A stretch of 64,000 bases of DNA from Planococcus soli (lineage in GTDB: Bacteria > Bacillota > Bacilli > Bacillales_A > Planococcaceae). The notes under the pieces were generated by a model. The model was not told the DNA's origin, did not search any database, and saw nothing but the letters and a program-made list of their open reading frames with translations. Position 1 is the stretch's first letter. The number at the start of each line of letters is the position of its first letter. The DNA lies in NCBI RefSeq assembly GCF_016881065.1, contig NZ_WXYN01000002.1, positions 33,665 to 97,664 on the forward strand, written 5' to 3'. A program made the position numbers and the translations under genes. Below, one piece after another: positions 42,725 to 51,499 of the stretch.

Positions 42725-43072
42725 ATGGAGACTTTAATAAGACAATCTGCATCTGACGTTACCGTGTGCTTAAAAGCAGTCAGCGATCCAACCCGTCTAT
42801 TGATGATGAAGCTGGTGGAGACAAATGAATTGTGTGTCTGCCAATTTGTCGAGATGTTTGACATGAGCCAACCGGCCATCAGCCAGCATCTGCGCAAGCT
42901 AAAATCTGCGGGACTCGTAAAAGAAAACAGAAGAGGGCAATGGCGGTTTTATTCCATGAATCAGGAATCTGTTCATGCACCGCTGCTGCAAAATATTTTA
43001 AGCTATATTGAAGATGCCGATCCACAGTTGTTGGCCTTGCGTGCCAAAGAAATGCCTGTGGATTGCTGTTAA
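42725..43072 (+). CDS. arsR: ArsR arsenical resistance repressor
   Basis: A 115-residue winged-helix repressor. The As(III) site NELCVCQFVEMFDMSQPAIS is the classical ELCVC motif directly before the recognition helix (QPAISQHLRKLKSAGLV). It ends VDCC. AAGGAGTGG precedes ATG 42725. It should repress the arsR-arsC-arsD-arsA-hesB operon from the palindrome at 42679-42700 and release on arsenite or antimonite. Confidence 0.93.
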   Translation: METLIRQSASDVTVCLKAVSDPTRLLMMKLVETNELCVCQFVEMFDMSQPAISQHLRKLKSAGLVKENRRGQWRFYSMNQESVHAPLLQNILSYIEDADPQLLALRAKEMPVDCC

Positions 43073-43142
43073 TAAAGAAACTGACTAAAACTATAGAGCG
43101 ATGAAAGCTGTTTACACGCTGCTAAAAAGGAGAACTCACGAT

Positions 43143-43562
43143 ATGACGAAAAAAACCATCTATTTTTTATGTACCGGAAATTCATGCCGCAGCCAAATGG
43201 CTGAAGGCTGGGCAAAACAGCATTTAGCAGGAGAGTGGGATGTCTACAGTGCGGGAATCGAAGCCCACGGTTTAAACCCGAATGCAGTAAAAGCGATGAA
43301 CGAAGTGGACATTGATATTTCTACCCAGTCTTCGGACATTATTGATATGGACTTGCTGAACAATGCAGATTTCGTGGTTACGCTTTGCGGCGATGCGGCG
43401 GATAAATGCCCGATGACACCGCCTCACGTAAGACGCGAACATTGGGGCTTTGAAGATCCTGCGAAAGCACAAGGAACTGAAGAAGAAAAGTGGACCGTGT
43501 TCCAAACCGTCCGTGATGCAATCGGCACGCGCATCGAAACCTTCGCTAAAACTGGAAACTGA
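43143..43562 (+). CDS. arsC: Arsenate reductase, thioredoxin-coupled
   Basis: A 139-residue ArsC of the pI258/Bacillus class on the low-molecular-weight phosphatase fold. The active-site loop is C10-TGNSC-R16, and the relay cysteines are Cys82 and Cys89 ([10 protein letters not shown]). It reduces arsenate to arsenite using thioredoxin. ATG 43143 after AAAAGGAG gives exact family length; the earlier in-frame ATG at 43101 does not. 70 bases after arsR. Confidence 0.95.
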   Translation: MTKKTIYFLCTGNSCRSQMAEGWAKQHLAGEWDVYSAGIEAHGLNPNAVKAMNEVDIDISTQSSDIIDMDLLNNADFVVTLCGDAADKCPMTPPHVRREHWGFEDPAKAQGTEEEKWTVFQTVRDAIGTRIETFAKTGN

Positions 43563-43582
43563 ACGTTAAAGGAGAATGACTG

Positions 43583-43960
43583 ATGACAAAAGTGACGATA
43601 TACGATCCGGCTATGTGCTGCGATACCGGTGTTTGCGGACCCGTTGTGGATCCGAAACTGACCGCTGTGGCAGCCGCTGTTTTTTCACTTGAGAAAAAGG
43701 GCTTTAGCATCAAACGTTTCAATTTAAGCAACGATCCGGCTGCTTTTGTGGAAAATAAGAAAGTCAACGCACTGTTGTTTGAAAAAGGCATCGAGTCGCT
43801 GCCAATGATTTTGGTCGACGGCGAAGTCGTTAAAACAGGAGACTACCCGACAGTAGAGGAATTCGCTGAGTGGTTCGGAGTGGATGCTGCGGAATTGCAG
43901 ACGGTTAAACAGCCAAGCAACCCGCTGAATGTCACAATCGCATCATCTGGTGCAAAATGA
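43583..43960 (+). CDS. arsD: ArsD arsenite metallochaperone
   Basis: A 125-residue ArsD with the arsenite-binding cysteines Cys12, Cys13 and Cys18 (DPAMCCDTGVCGP). ArsD hands arsenite to ArsA and activates its ATPase. AAAGGAG before ATG 43583. The distal Cys pairs of some ArsD proteins are absent (the end is NVTIASSGAK). Its stop overlaps the arsA start by four bases. Confidence 0.94.
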   Translation: MTKVTIYDPAMCCDTGVCGPVVDPKLTAVAAAVFSLEKKGFSIKRFNLSNDPAAFVENKKVNALLFEKGIESLPMILVDGEVVKTGDYPTVEEFAEWFGVDAAELQTVKQPSNPLNVTIASSGAK

Positions 43961-45729
43961 TGACACAGACTTTCCAACCAGCCCATGTAAGCGGGACGCC
44001 GTTTCTGTTTTTTACAGGAAAAGGCGGCGTCGGTAAGACGTCAACCGCATCAGCAACAGCTGTAGCTTTAGCAGACACCGGCAAGCGGGTACTATTGGTC
44101 AGCACAGACCCCGCATCAAACCTGCAGGACGTTTTCGGCATGGAATTAACAAATGAACCGCAAGCAGTTGGGGGGATCCAGAATTTGTTTGCGTGCAACC
44201 TGGATCCAGAAGAAGCTGCCCGCACTTACCGTGATTCTGTTGTTGGCCCTTACCGCGGCAAGTTGCCGGAAGCAGTCGTCAACCAGATGGAAGAACAGCT
44301 GTCTGGCGCTTGCACAGTTGAAATTGCCGCATTCGATGAATTTACAAAACTATTGGCCGATGAACGGGTCATGGACGACTACGATCACATCCTCTTTGAT
44401 ACGGCACCAACTGGCCATACGTTGCGGCTTCTGAAGCTGCCAACTGCATGGAGCGGCTTTTTGGACGAGTCAACACACGGTGCGTCTTGTCTAGGCCCAC
44501 TGGCAGGACTTGATGCCAAAAAGGATCTTTATGCCAAAACGGTACAGGCGTTATCCGATTCCAACCAAACAACACTCGTCCTGGTCCCACGTCCGGATAC
44601 TGCTTCTTTTAAAGGAGCGTACCGTGCGTCTCAGGAGCTCCAAACCATCGGCATTGACAATCAGGTATTGATCTTGAATGGCGTTTATTCACCGGTTCAA
44701 AATGAAGATAAGGTATCTGGTGCATTCGCACATCAGCATGAACTAGCGTTAATCGAAATGCCAGCTCATTTGAAGAGCCTGCCGGCATACACCTTGCCAT
44801 TCGTGGCGTTTTCGTTGACCGGCATTGCCAATTTACAGCGCTTGTTCAATGAGCCAAAATGGCGTCCCGCTGCGGCGGAAAACGCCGATCATCCACTAGC
44901 TGAATTGAATAGTTTAAAGGATATGGTGGAACATTATTCAACGCAGAATACGCGCGTCATTTTAACCATGGGCAAAGGCGGCGTCGGCAAAACGACTGTT
45001 GCATCCTTGCTCGCTGTCGGGTTGGCGGAAAAAGGCCACCACGTGCATTTGACGACGACAGATCCTGCTGCTCATCTGGCGGACCGCTTTGAAGGAACGG
45101 GCGGAGACAACTTGACCGTTTCGCGAATCGACCCTGAGCTGCAAGTGGAATCTTACAAAGCACAAGTTATGGAAGCTGCCGGGCCGTTAGACGATGAGGC
45201 ACGTGCCTATTTGGAAGAAGACCTGCGTTCACCATGTACGGAGGAAATTGCCGTATTCCGTGCATTTGCGGAAGTGGTAGCCAAAGCGGACAAGGAAATT
45301 GTTATCATCGATACCGCTCCGACTGGCCATACCTTGTTGCTGCTGGATGCAACGCAAACCTATCATAAAGAGCTGGAGCGCTCGACCGGAGAAATACCGG
45401 TAAGCGTCCAAAATTTGCTGCCGCGTCTGCGCAATCCGAAGGAAACGGATGTCTTGCTTGTGACCTTGCCGGAAGCGACTCCGGTTTTTGAAGCGGCGCG
45501 TCTGCAACAGGATTTGAAACGTGCCGGAATCCAAGCAAAAAACTGGATCATTAATCAAAGCCTAGCCGGCACAGGAACGACTGAAGCGCTCTTACAGGCA
45601 AAAGCGTATAGTGAATGGCCGTGGATCCAAAAAGTCAGCAGCGAACTGGCTGAACGGACAGTCTTGATTCCGTGGCAGGCACAAGACAGCATCGGCTATG
45701 ATAAAATGAAACAACTCGTTACTAAATAA
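43957..45729 (+). CDS. arsA: ArsA arsenite/antimonite ATPase
   Basis: A 590-residue two-domain ATPase. P-loops are at residues 21-29 (GKGGVGKTS) and 339-347 (GKGGVGKTT); both halves show DTAPTGHTLRLL/LLLL. The three metalloid-binding cysteines are present at 119 (SGACTVEI), 178 (GASCLGPL) and 427 (SPCTEEI), matching the E. coli set. ArsA normally drives the ArsB pump, but no pump gene is present in the window. Start ATG overlaps arsD (ATGA), so translation is coupled. Confidence 0.95.
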   Translation: MMTQTFQPAHVSGTPFLFFTGKGGVGKTSTASATAVALADTGKRVLLVSTDPASNLQDVFGMELTNEPQAVGGIQNLFACNLDPEEAARTYRDSVVGPYRGKLPEAVVNQMEEQLSGACTVEIAAFDEFTKLLADERVMDDYDHILFDTAPTGHTLRLLKLPTAWSGFLDESTHGASCLGPLAGLDAKKDLYAKTVQALSDSNQTTLVLVPRPDTASFKGAYRASQELQTIGIDNQVLILNGVYSPVQNEDKVSGAFAHQHELALIEMPAHLKSLPAYTLPFVAFSLTGIANLQRLFNEPKWRPAAAENADHPLAELNSLKDMVEHYSTQNTRVILTMGKGGVGKTTVASLLAVGLAEKGHHVHLTTTDPAAHLADRFEGTGGDNLTVSRIDPELQVESYKAQVMEAAGPLDDEARAYLEEDLRSPCTEEIAVFRAFAEVVAKADKEIVIIDTAPTGHTLLLLDATQTYHKELERSTGEIPVSVQNLLPRLRNPKETDVLLVTLPEATPVFEAARLQQDLKRAGIQAKNWIINQSLAGTGTTEALLQAKAYSEWPWIQKVSSELAERTVLIPWQAQDSIGYDKMKQLVTK

Positions 45730-45743
45730 AAGGGGGATTTTAG

Positions 45744-46016
45744 ATGAATATCACACAACCAGCTAAAGAAATGCTTTTGGAATCCATGAAAGAAAACACG
45801 GCAGAAGGCATCCGCTTTTATTTCGCGGGGCAAGGCTGTTGCGGACCGCAATTCGGCTTGTCAATGGATGCACCGGAACAAGGCGACGTCATTAAAGAAG
45901 TCAACGGCATCCGTGTGGCGCTTGATGAACGTGTCAGCACGATGGTAAACGAAGTATCGCTTGATTTTAAAAATGGTGGATTGGTACTGGAAGGCCTTCC
46001 TGAAAGCAATTGCTAA
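45744..46016 (+). CDS. HesB/IscA-like protein of the ars operon
   Basis: A 90-residue protein of the HesB/IscA (A-type iron-sulfur carrier) fold. It has a GCCGPQFGLSM segment in place of the usual first conserved Cys region and ends PESNC. True IscA ends in CGCG-type motifs, so the ligands differ. AAAGGGGG precedes ATG 45744, 14 bases after arsA. Similar small HesB-like genes occur in ars operons; whether it binds iron-sulfur clusters or arsenite is not known. Confidence 0.85.
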   Translation: MNITQPAKEMLLESMKENTAEGIRFYFAGQGCCGPQFGLSMDAPEQGDVIKEVNGIRVALDERVSTMVNEVSLDFKNGGLVLEGLPESNC

Positions 46017-46040
46017 ATTGTACATCCGCCAGTCATTACA

Positions 46041-46080
46041 AAACCGGCAGCTCCTTTTTTCGAGAGCTGCCGGTTTTTTC
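46041..46080 (+). terminator. Intrinsic terminator after the ars operon
   Basis: AACCGGCAGCT (46042-46052) and AGCTGCCGGTT (46065-46075) form a perfect 11-bp stem followed by a T-tract. Confidence 0.93.
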
Positions 46081-46193
46081 TTTATCTGCCTGAATTGTCA
46101 ATCCATTCCGAAAACTGTATTGACACAGATTCGAGAGCTACCTATACTTGATCTATAACAGTTGCTGAATTTAAAGACGAGAGGGGCCAAATT

Positions 46194-47786
46194 ATGATTG
46201 CACCACTAACACCAATCGATTGGAAACGAAGAGCCATCAAGTACTATCCAGAAAAAGTTGCGATCATTGATGAAGAAAAAACCTTTACATACAAGGAATT
46301 CGGCGATCGGTCAGACCGTTTGGCGTTCGCTTTGCACCAGTCAGGCATTCAGGAAGGTGAACATGTCGCAGTTATGCTGCCGAATACGCATTATATGCTG
46401 GAATGCTTTTATGGCATCAGCCAGATCGGCGCGGTCATGGTGCCGCTCAATTACCGGTTGGCCGCAAAAGACCTTGAATACATCATTAACCACAGTGATG
46501 CGAAAACCCTAATCGTAGATGCGGGGTTTGGCAAATTGATTGAAGACATTCAGGATAAGCTGCCAATTGAGAAATTCATTGTAGTGGAAGTCGATGGCCA
46601 TGAGTCAAAAATTAAAGGTATATCTTACGAGGATTTTATTCTTGTAGACAGCCGATTTATGCTTCCTGAAGTGAGAATCGATGAAAATCAGATGCTGACA
46701 CTGAATTACACGAGCGGCACCACTTCTAATCCGAAAGGGGTCATGCTGTCGCATCGCAGCAATTACTTGAATGCCGCCAACTTTCTTTACCATTTGAAAG
46801 TGGTGCACGATGATGTCTATCTGCATACATTGCCAATGTTCCATGCCAATGGCTGGGGCGGTGTATGGGCAATTACTGCAGCAGGAGGTACGCATGTCTG
46901 CCTGCGAAAAGTCGATCCACCACTCATCCTTGAGCTGTTTGAAACACACAAAATTTCCGTGCTGTGCGGTGCACCGACGGTAGTCAATATGCTGGTCAAT
47001 GAACCAAAAGCGAAAACCATCAACATCACCACCAACCCACGAATGGGGACAGCTGGGGCTCCGCCTGCTGCTGCATTGATCGGCAAGGCGCAAGACCTGC
47101 TCGGTTTGAATATGATGCATGTCTACGGTTTGACTGAAACTTCGCCATTCATTTTGTACAACGAATGGAAAAAAGAGTTTGACGACAAAACACCGGATGA
47201 ACAAGCAACCATCAAAGCGCGGCAAGGCATCGAGCTGGCGTTTAACGGTGAAACCAAAGTCGTCAACCAGGAAGATGGCAAAGAAGTCGAGTGGAATGGC
47301 AAAGAATTGGGCGAAATCATTACCCGAGGCAACGTCGTGATGAGCGGCTATTACAAAGATCCCGAAAAAACCGCAGAAGCGATCAAAGATGGCTGGTTTT
47401 ATACAGGGGACTTGGCTGTCACTTATCCGGACGGCTACATTGAAATCCAGGACCGGATCAAGGACATGATCATTTCAGGGGGGGAAAACATTTCCTCTAC
47501 TGAAATTGAAGGGGTCCTGTACAAGCATCCTGATGTTATGGAAGTTGCAGTTATCGCAGTACCGGACGAGAAATGGGGAGAAGTGCCAAAAGCCATCATC
47601 GTCCTGCAAGCGGGAGCAACCGTGACTGAACAGGAAATCATCAGCTACACACGCGACAATATGGCGCATTTCAAAGCACCAAAGTCGATCGAGTTTGTCG
47701 AGGCACTGCCGAAGACGGCTACTGGCAAGCTGCAGAAATTCCGTTTGCGTGAAATGTATTGGAACGGACCGAAGAAAGTGAATTGA
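46194..47786 (+). CDS. Acyl-CoA synthetase (long-chain fatty acid-CoA ligase type)
   Basis: A 530-residue ANL-superfamily enzyme. The AMP loop is LNYTSGTTSNPKGVMLSH, then MHVYGLTETSP, the hinge GWFYTGDLAVTYPDGYIEI with KDMIISGGENISS, and the catalytic Lys in PKTATGKLQKF. It activates a carboxylic acid as acyl-AMP and then forms the CoA thioester. The acid is unknown; medium- or long-chain fatty acids are usual for this subgroup. GAGGGGCC before ATG 46194. Single gene ended by a strong hairpin. Confidence 0.92.
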   Translation: MIAPLTPIDWKRRAIKYYPEKVAIIDEEKTFTYKEFGDRSDRLAFALHQSGIQEGEHVAVMLPNTHYMLECFYGISQIGAVMVPLNYRLAAKDLEYIINHSDAKTLIVDAGFGKLIEDIQDKLPIEKFIVVEVDGHESKIKGISYEDFILVDSRFMLPEVRIDENQMLTLNYTSGTTSNPKGVMLSHRSNYLNAANFLYHLKVVHDDVYLHTLPMFHANGWGGVWAITAAGGTHVCLRKVDPPLILELFETHKISVLCGAPTVVNMLVNEPKAKTINITTNPRMGTAGAPPAAALIGKAQDLLGLNMMHVYGLTETSPFILYNEWKKEFDDKTPDEQATIKARQGIELAFNGETKVVNQEDGKEVEWNGKELGEIITRGNVVMSGYYKDPEKTAEAIKDGWFYTGDLAVTYPDGYIEIQDRIKDMIISGGENISSTEIEGVLYKHPDVMEVAVIAVPDEKWGEVPKAIIVLQAGATVTEQEIISYTRDNMAHFKAPKSIEFVEALPKTATGKLQKFRLREMYWNGPKKVN

Positions 47787-47807
47787 AGTTTCGAATATGA
47801 CTGAAAG

Positions 47808-47848
47808 AAAACGTCCTTTACATGCCTTGCGCATGTAAAGGACGTTTT
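47808..47848. terminator. Bidirectional intrinsic terminator
   Basis: AAAACGTCCTTTACATG (47808-47824) is perfectly complementary to 47832-47848; a 17-bp stem with 7-base loop between convergent genes. Confidence 0.95.
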
Positions 47849-47892
47849 GCTTCTTTGCCAAATTAATTGGGAATAATTTTGAGTGGATAGTT

Positions 47893-48414
47893 CTATTGCT
47901 TATTTTTTAACTGCCTTAAAATTGTCCTAATCTGTCCACGATGGCTGATTTCATCTTCCATTACGTGAAACCACAGGTAATAGTTGTTATAGGGAATGCC
48001 ATTACCCCATTTGTTCTCTTCGAATAACCAGCTGTCACTTTGAGACTCCAATAGCTGCAGTGTAACCATTCGGACCCGTTGCAGTCTGTCTATATAAAAA
48101 TCTACGGAATGCTCCTTGATATTGGCTCTCGCTCTGGCACCAAGTTCCAAAGAAATTCCCCACTTTTCAACCTCACTTTCGGTCAATTCCCTGTTATTAA
48201 ATGAACCTATTTGGTGTACAAATTCGATCGAGACAATATGCAGCAGCAGGGAAGCGACAGAATTTGCCCCCTTACCCGGTAAGTAGTCAAGTTCAGCTTG
48301 AGTTAGCTCAGAGATTTCACTTAAGGTTACGTTTCGAGTGTGTTCGAGCATGGAAACAAGTTCGCCAATCTTTTCAGTATAAAAGTTTGCAGAAACGATT
48401 CGGTAATCAATCAT
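47893..48414 (-). CDS. DinB family protein
   Basis: A 173-residue four-helix-bundle protein of the DinB/YfiT group. The three metal-ligand histidines are in SLLLHIVSIE, LWFHVMEDEI and EISHRGQIR at the expected spacing. Such proteins are thiol-dependent metalloenzymes (for example bacillithiol transferases) or of unknown activity. GGATGTG lies before ATG 48414. Confidence 0.87.
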   Translation of the reverse strand: MIDYRIVSANFYTEKIGELVSMLEHTRNVTLSEISELTQAELDYLPGKGANSVASLLLHIVSIEFVHQIGSFNNRELTESEVEKWGISLELGARARANIKEHSVDFYIDRLQRVRMVTLQLLESQSDSWLFEENKWGNGIPYNNYYLWFHVMEDEISHRGQIRTILRQLKNKQ

Positions 48415-48535
48415 GTATACACATCCGTTTCTTTTCTTGAGGCACGATAAATTATTCGTTACAATGAATTCTCTTTTTTCATTTTACGAAATTTATAAAC
48501 AAACGAAATTGACGAAACTCGGCGGGAGGGGAATC

Positions 48536-48583
48536 GTGAAAAAACTAATTATTCTCATTATACGCTATTTGATTGGAAATTAA
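48536..48583 (+). CDS. Possible 15-residue peptide or gene start remnant
   Basis: GTG 48536 follows GGGAGGGG at 5 bases and reads MKKLIILIIRYLIGN then stop. The ribosome site is strong, the product a short hydrophobic peptide. It may be a real micropeptide, a leader, or the start of a lost gene. Confidence 0.25.
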   Translation: MKKLIILIIRYLIGN

Positions 48584-48656
48584 ATGGCGGGTTAAGAAAA
48601 ATTTGGATATAGTGGTAGAAGGCATCTGTTAGTTGCATACAGCCTTTCAGATTTGA

Positions 48657-49472
48657 TTAGCGCGTCACTTTGACTTTGTAAGAAAGCATAGAGTGAAGAT
48701 TGCCTTGATAAGCTAATTTGCCATTTTGGATCAAAGAGCGGATCCGGTAATCGATCCACATGTCAGAAAGGGTCTGCTCTGATAAACCAAGAACTTCACC
48801 GACAATGCGAATGGCATCCACATATTCGCTTTCCGGCGATTGAGCAAGGTTATTTTTGATACAGTCTACAATAAAAGCATCTTCTCGTGTTTCTTCATCT
48901 TCTGCAATTTCGTTCTCACGCCAAGAGCGGAGCAGGCTGCTGCTGTGGAGCAACTTTGCTCCGTCTTTTTCAAAAGCGTTTCTCATTTTTTCTGTCATCC
49001 TAACGGAGGAATATCTGTAGAAATGCGCCAGTTGTTTACCGCTGCATTCACCCGAATGCCGTATAGTTTGTTGCAGCTCTAAACCCTTTAAACATTCATT
49101 CATCGCATACTGTGTATTTACCATATTAAGCTCAACTTGTTTGTCTGCAAGCAAAAAGCATGAGATCCGAAGTCCAATTTGTTCTGCTGCGTTGCTGCAG
49201 GTCCAAATGGTCACTTTTTCTCCAATTCTGATGTTTTGCAATGTCTCTAAAGAATTCATATACAATTCTGCATGTTGATTAAAGCGCTCTCTTGTAGGAT
49301 TGAATGAATGCACAATCCAGTCAGCCCGTGCTGAAACTCCTCTTTTATTATGAATCTGCTTAATAGGTCCTACAGAGAAATCAATCGGTATTTCAATAAT
49401 TAGGTGCCCCAATCGATGAAAAACACTTTTCAAACTTGCAGTGGCAGATGCTCCAATGCCAACATGAATCAT
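48657..49472 (-). CDS. DUF1835 / DUF3658 protein
   Basis: A 271-residue protein. The N-terminal MIHVGIGASATASLKSVFHR and IPIDFSVGPIKQIHN match DUF1835; the C-terminal segment (AIRIVGEVLGLSEQTLSDMW, IDYRIRSLIQNGKLAYQG) matches DUF3658. AAAGGAG precedes ATG 49472. The family is common in Bacillales and of unknown function. It is transcribed divergently from the DUF3885 gene with an 83-base gap. Confidence 0.85.
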   Translation of the reverse strand: MIHVGIGASATASLKSVFHRLGHLIIEIPIDFSVGPIKQIHNKRGVSARADWIVHSFNPTRERFNQHAELYMNSLETLQNIRIGEKVTIWTCSNAAEQIGLRISCFLLADKQVELNMVNTQYAMNECLKGLELQQTIRHSGECSGKQLAHFYRYSSVRMTEKMRNAFEKDGAKLLHSSSLLRSWRENEIAEDEETREDAFIVDCIKNNLAQSPESEYVDAIRIVGEVLGLSEQTLSDMWIDYRIRSLIQNGKLAYQGNLHSMLSYKVKVTR

Positions 49473-49555
49473 GTGGAAAACTCCTTTGGTTTAACATATT
49501 TATCCAACAATTATTATAGATGGTAACATAATTTTTTTTAGGATGGTGCGAGTAA

Positions 49556-50200
49556 ATGAACAATTCTCCCGAAAGTTATTTAGCTACCCACTTCAATGGT
49601 CTTCAATTGGAACCTGCTTTGTTTTATGAATGGCAAAACAGTATTCGCTTCGAAATTTCCAATCCACAAATCGAATATGACGACCCTGCAGTGATGCAGC
49701 AGGCTTTCTACCGCTCCATAACTTTATTTAATCAAGTATTCGCGCCATTGGATGACATTCTTGTTGTGACAGACGTGGCCACAAAAGCAAATAATAACTT
49801 TCTACATCACAAGCCTTTGAATGTTTACCGGAAATATATAAAAGAGCAAAGAATATTGGACCAACTGCAACTTCAAGAGCGTGATAACACGGAAGAAGAG
49901 GTAAAGATTTACCGTTTTTGGTTAGGCTGCAAAAAGGGTGATGTCCGTTATCCGCAGTTATTGCGGGCACTCTGCTATGAAGATTTTAGACATTCTTCCA
50001 GTATCCTGAAAAGTAATCCGGAAAGCGGTTCAAATGTTTATTTCATTAACCAGACCAAAAAGATTATTTTTCATCTTTACGATGATCGGGGTTGTGATAT
50101 TTTAGCAGCAGACAAGGAAGACATTCGCTTTTTATATAATGAATATAATGAATGGATTTTAAACTACGATAGAAAAGAAATAGATTCGACTTTTAGGTGA
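49556..50200 (+). CDS. DUF3885 protein
   Basis: A 214-residue soluble protein fitting DUF3885: WQNSIRFEISNPQ, FYRSITLFNQVFAPLDDILV, and the C-terminal NVYFINQTKKIIFHLYDDRG followed by CDILA and YNEWILNYDRKEID. The ribosome site is weak (GGATGG). Function unknown; family members are sometimes near contact-dependent toxin genes, but none is seen here. Followed after 32 bases by the ASCH gene. Confidence 0.85.
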   Translation: MNNSPESYLATHFNGLQLEPALFYEWQNSIRFEISNPQIEYDDPAVMQQAFYRSITLFNQVFAPLDDILVVTDVATKANNNFLHHKPLNVYRKYIKEQRILDQLQLQERDNTEEEVKIYRFWLGCKKGDVRYPQLLRALCYEDFRHSSSILKSNPESGSNVYFINQTKKIIFHLYDDRGCDILAADKEDIRFLYNEYNEWILNYDRKEIDSTFR

Positions 50201-50232
50201 TTGAAAAAAATGAATAACAAAGGGGTGTTTTT

Positions 50233-50676
50233 ATGAATGAAATCACAGAATTTTTTTGGAATGACTATTGGATGCAACAAAGTCAAAAACCGCTTGATGA
50301 ATATGACGCCTTCCAATTTGGTGCGGATGCCGATCGTTTAGCCGAACTAGTCGCAACAGGGATGAAAACCGCCACTTGTTCAGCGCATATTCTTTATGAA
50401 TTGGAAGGCGAAGCTGTACCGCAAATTCACCAATATAGCGTAGTGCTCGATGCCAAGAATTTGCCGGTTGCCATCATTCAAGTCACGAGCGTGGCTTTGG
50501 TTCCCATGAACAAAGTACCGGAAGAATTTGCGTTGGCAGAAGGCGAAGGCGATTATGCATATTGGTGGGATGCACACAAGCTATTTTTCACACAGGAGTT
50601 GGCTGTGCACGGACTGAGCTATTCTGATAATCTGCTCCTTGTCTGTGAGCGATTCAAGGTCGTTCATAAAGTATAG
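50233..50676 (+). CDS. ASCH domain protein
   Basis: A 147-residue ASCH (PUA-like) protein: FGADADRLAELVATGMKTAT is the substrate-pocket helix region (G-x-K-T-x-T), then QYSVVLDAKNLPVAIIQVTS and EGEGDYAYWWDAHKLFF are typical. AAAGGGGTG precedes ATG 50233. The fold binds RNA or modified nucleosides; some members hydrolyse N4-acetylcytidine. Substrate not determined. Confidence 0.88.
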   Translation: MNEITEFFWNDYWMQQSQKPLDEYDAFQFGADADRLAELVATGMKTATCSAHILYELEGEAVPQIHQYSVVLDAKNLPVAIIQVTSVALVPMNKVPEEFALAEGEGDYAYWWDAHKLFFTQELAVHGLSYSDNLLLVCERFKVVHKV

Positions 50677-50953
50677 GTGATAATAAAAGATTGTTTTTAC
50701 TATAAATGTAGTTATCTACTTAAGGGTTTATCATTAAAAATCAAAAACGTCAACAACAAAAAAATAACTACTATAAGGATCCCTGTATAAAAGAGGAACA
50801 AAACAAGTGCATAACGAATATTAAATACTAAAATACCCGAAAGAGTACAAATAAGTCTTGCTCTCATTGCAGCAATTGTTATTTTGATGATGCTTGTTGG
50901 GATTTTCGGGGCAAATACTGTTTAACTAAACCCAAAAAACAGGAGGAAAGTAG
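50677..50953. other. AT-rich gap with a possible degraded small membrane gene
   Basis: A 277-base gap. Near its end an open frame reads IPERVQISLALIAAIVILMM and LVGIFGANTV before TAA at 50923-50925, like a small membrane protein, but no start codon with a ribosome site precedes it. It may be a decayed gene. Otherwise nothing is seen. Confidence 0.3.
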
Positions 50954-51499
50954 ATGGATAGAATCGAAAGGCAATTTTCTGTGTTGTTTTCGGATGAACA
51001 AAGTCCGTATTTTCAAGTAGATCCATCGCTGCGAGTGGCTTTTCCTTTCCAACAGTTAAAAGGAAAGACATGTTTCCAAAGAGCTTTCACGGAATTTTTG
51101 TTTGCCGGAGATTCACAAATCGATCTTACTTTTTTAAAGTCCTATGCCAGTGGGACAAGCAAGCATTTCCACAGCTTTGAAAAACAATCCTTGCACCAAA
51201 CCATTTGCATTCAAAACTGGCGTGAGGATGTTGTACTAAAGCAGGACGATACGGTCCGATTGAGTTACGCAACGATACAAGATCTCGCCATACCCGAAGT
51301 TCTTGCCTATATTAAATCAATTGTGCGCGGCAAAAAATCTTCTTTTATCGCCTTTTACAATGCTCGCTATTTACTGACTGTCGATGATGATGAATGTGTC
51401 GTGATTTCCAAGACTAGAGAAGACTTGCATGCTGTACAGAATTTTATCCAAGAAATCGAAGAGGAGAGATCTACATGGCGAAAGTCTATTTTGGCATGA
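50954..51499 (+). CDS. Uncharacterised protein
   Basis: A 181-residue soluble protein of unknown family (FPFQQLKGKTCFQRAFTEFL; ISKTREDLHAVQNFIQEIEE). AGGAGGAAAG precedes ATG 50954. The last 25 bases overlap the start of the RibD-type reductase gene, implying translational coupling and possibly a shared function. Confidence 0.7.
   Translation: MDRIERQFSVLFSDEQSPYFQVDPSLRVAFPFQQLKGKTCFQRAFTEFLFAGDSQIDLTFLKSYASGTSKHFHSFEKQSLHQTICIQNWREDVVLKQDDTVRLSYATIQDLAIPEVLAYIKSIVRGKKSSFIAFYNARYLLTVDDDECVVISKTREDLHAVQNFIQEIEEERSTWRKSILA

Noticed and set aside
49556-50676. Contact-dependent toxin/immunity island suggested by DUF3885 and the CPCC protein
   Set aside because: No toxin, secretion or polymorphic-repeat gene is present near either gene.
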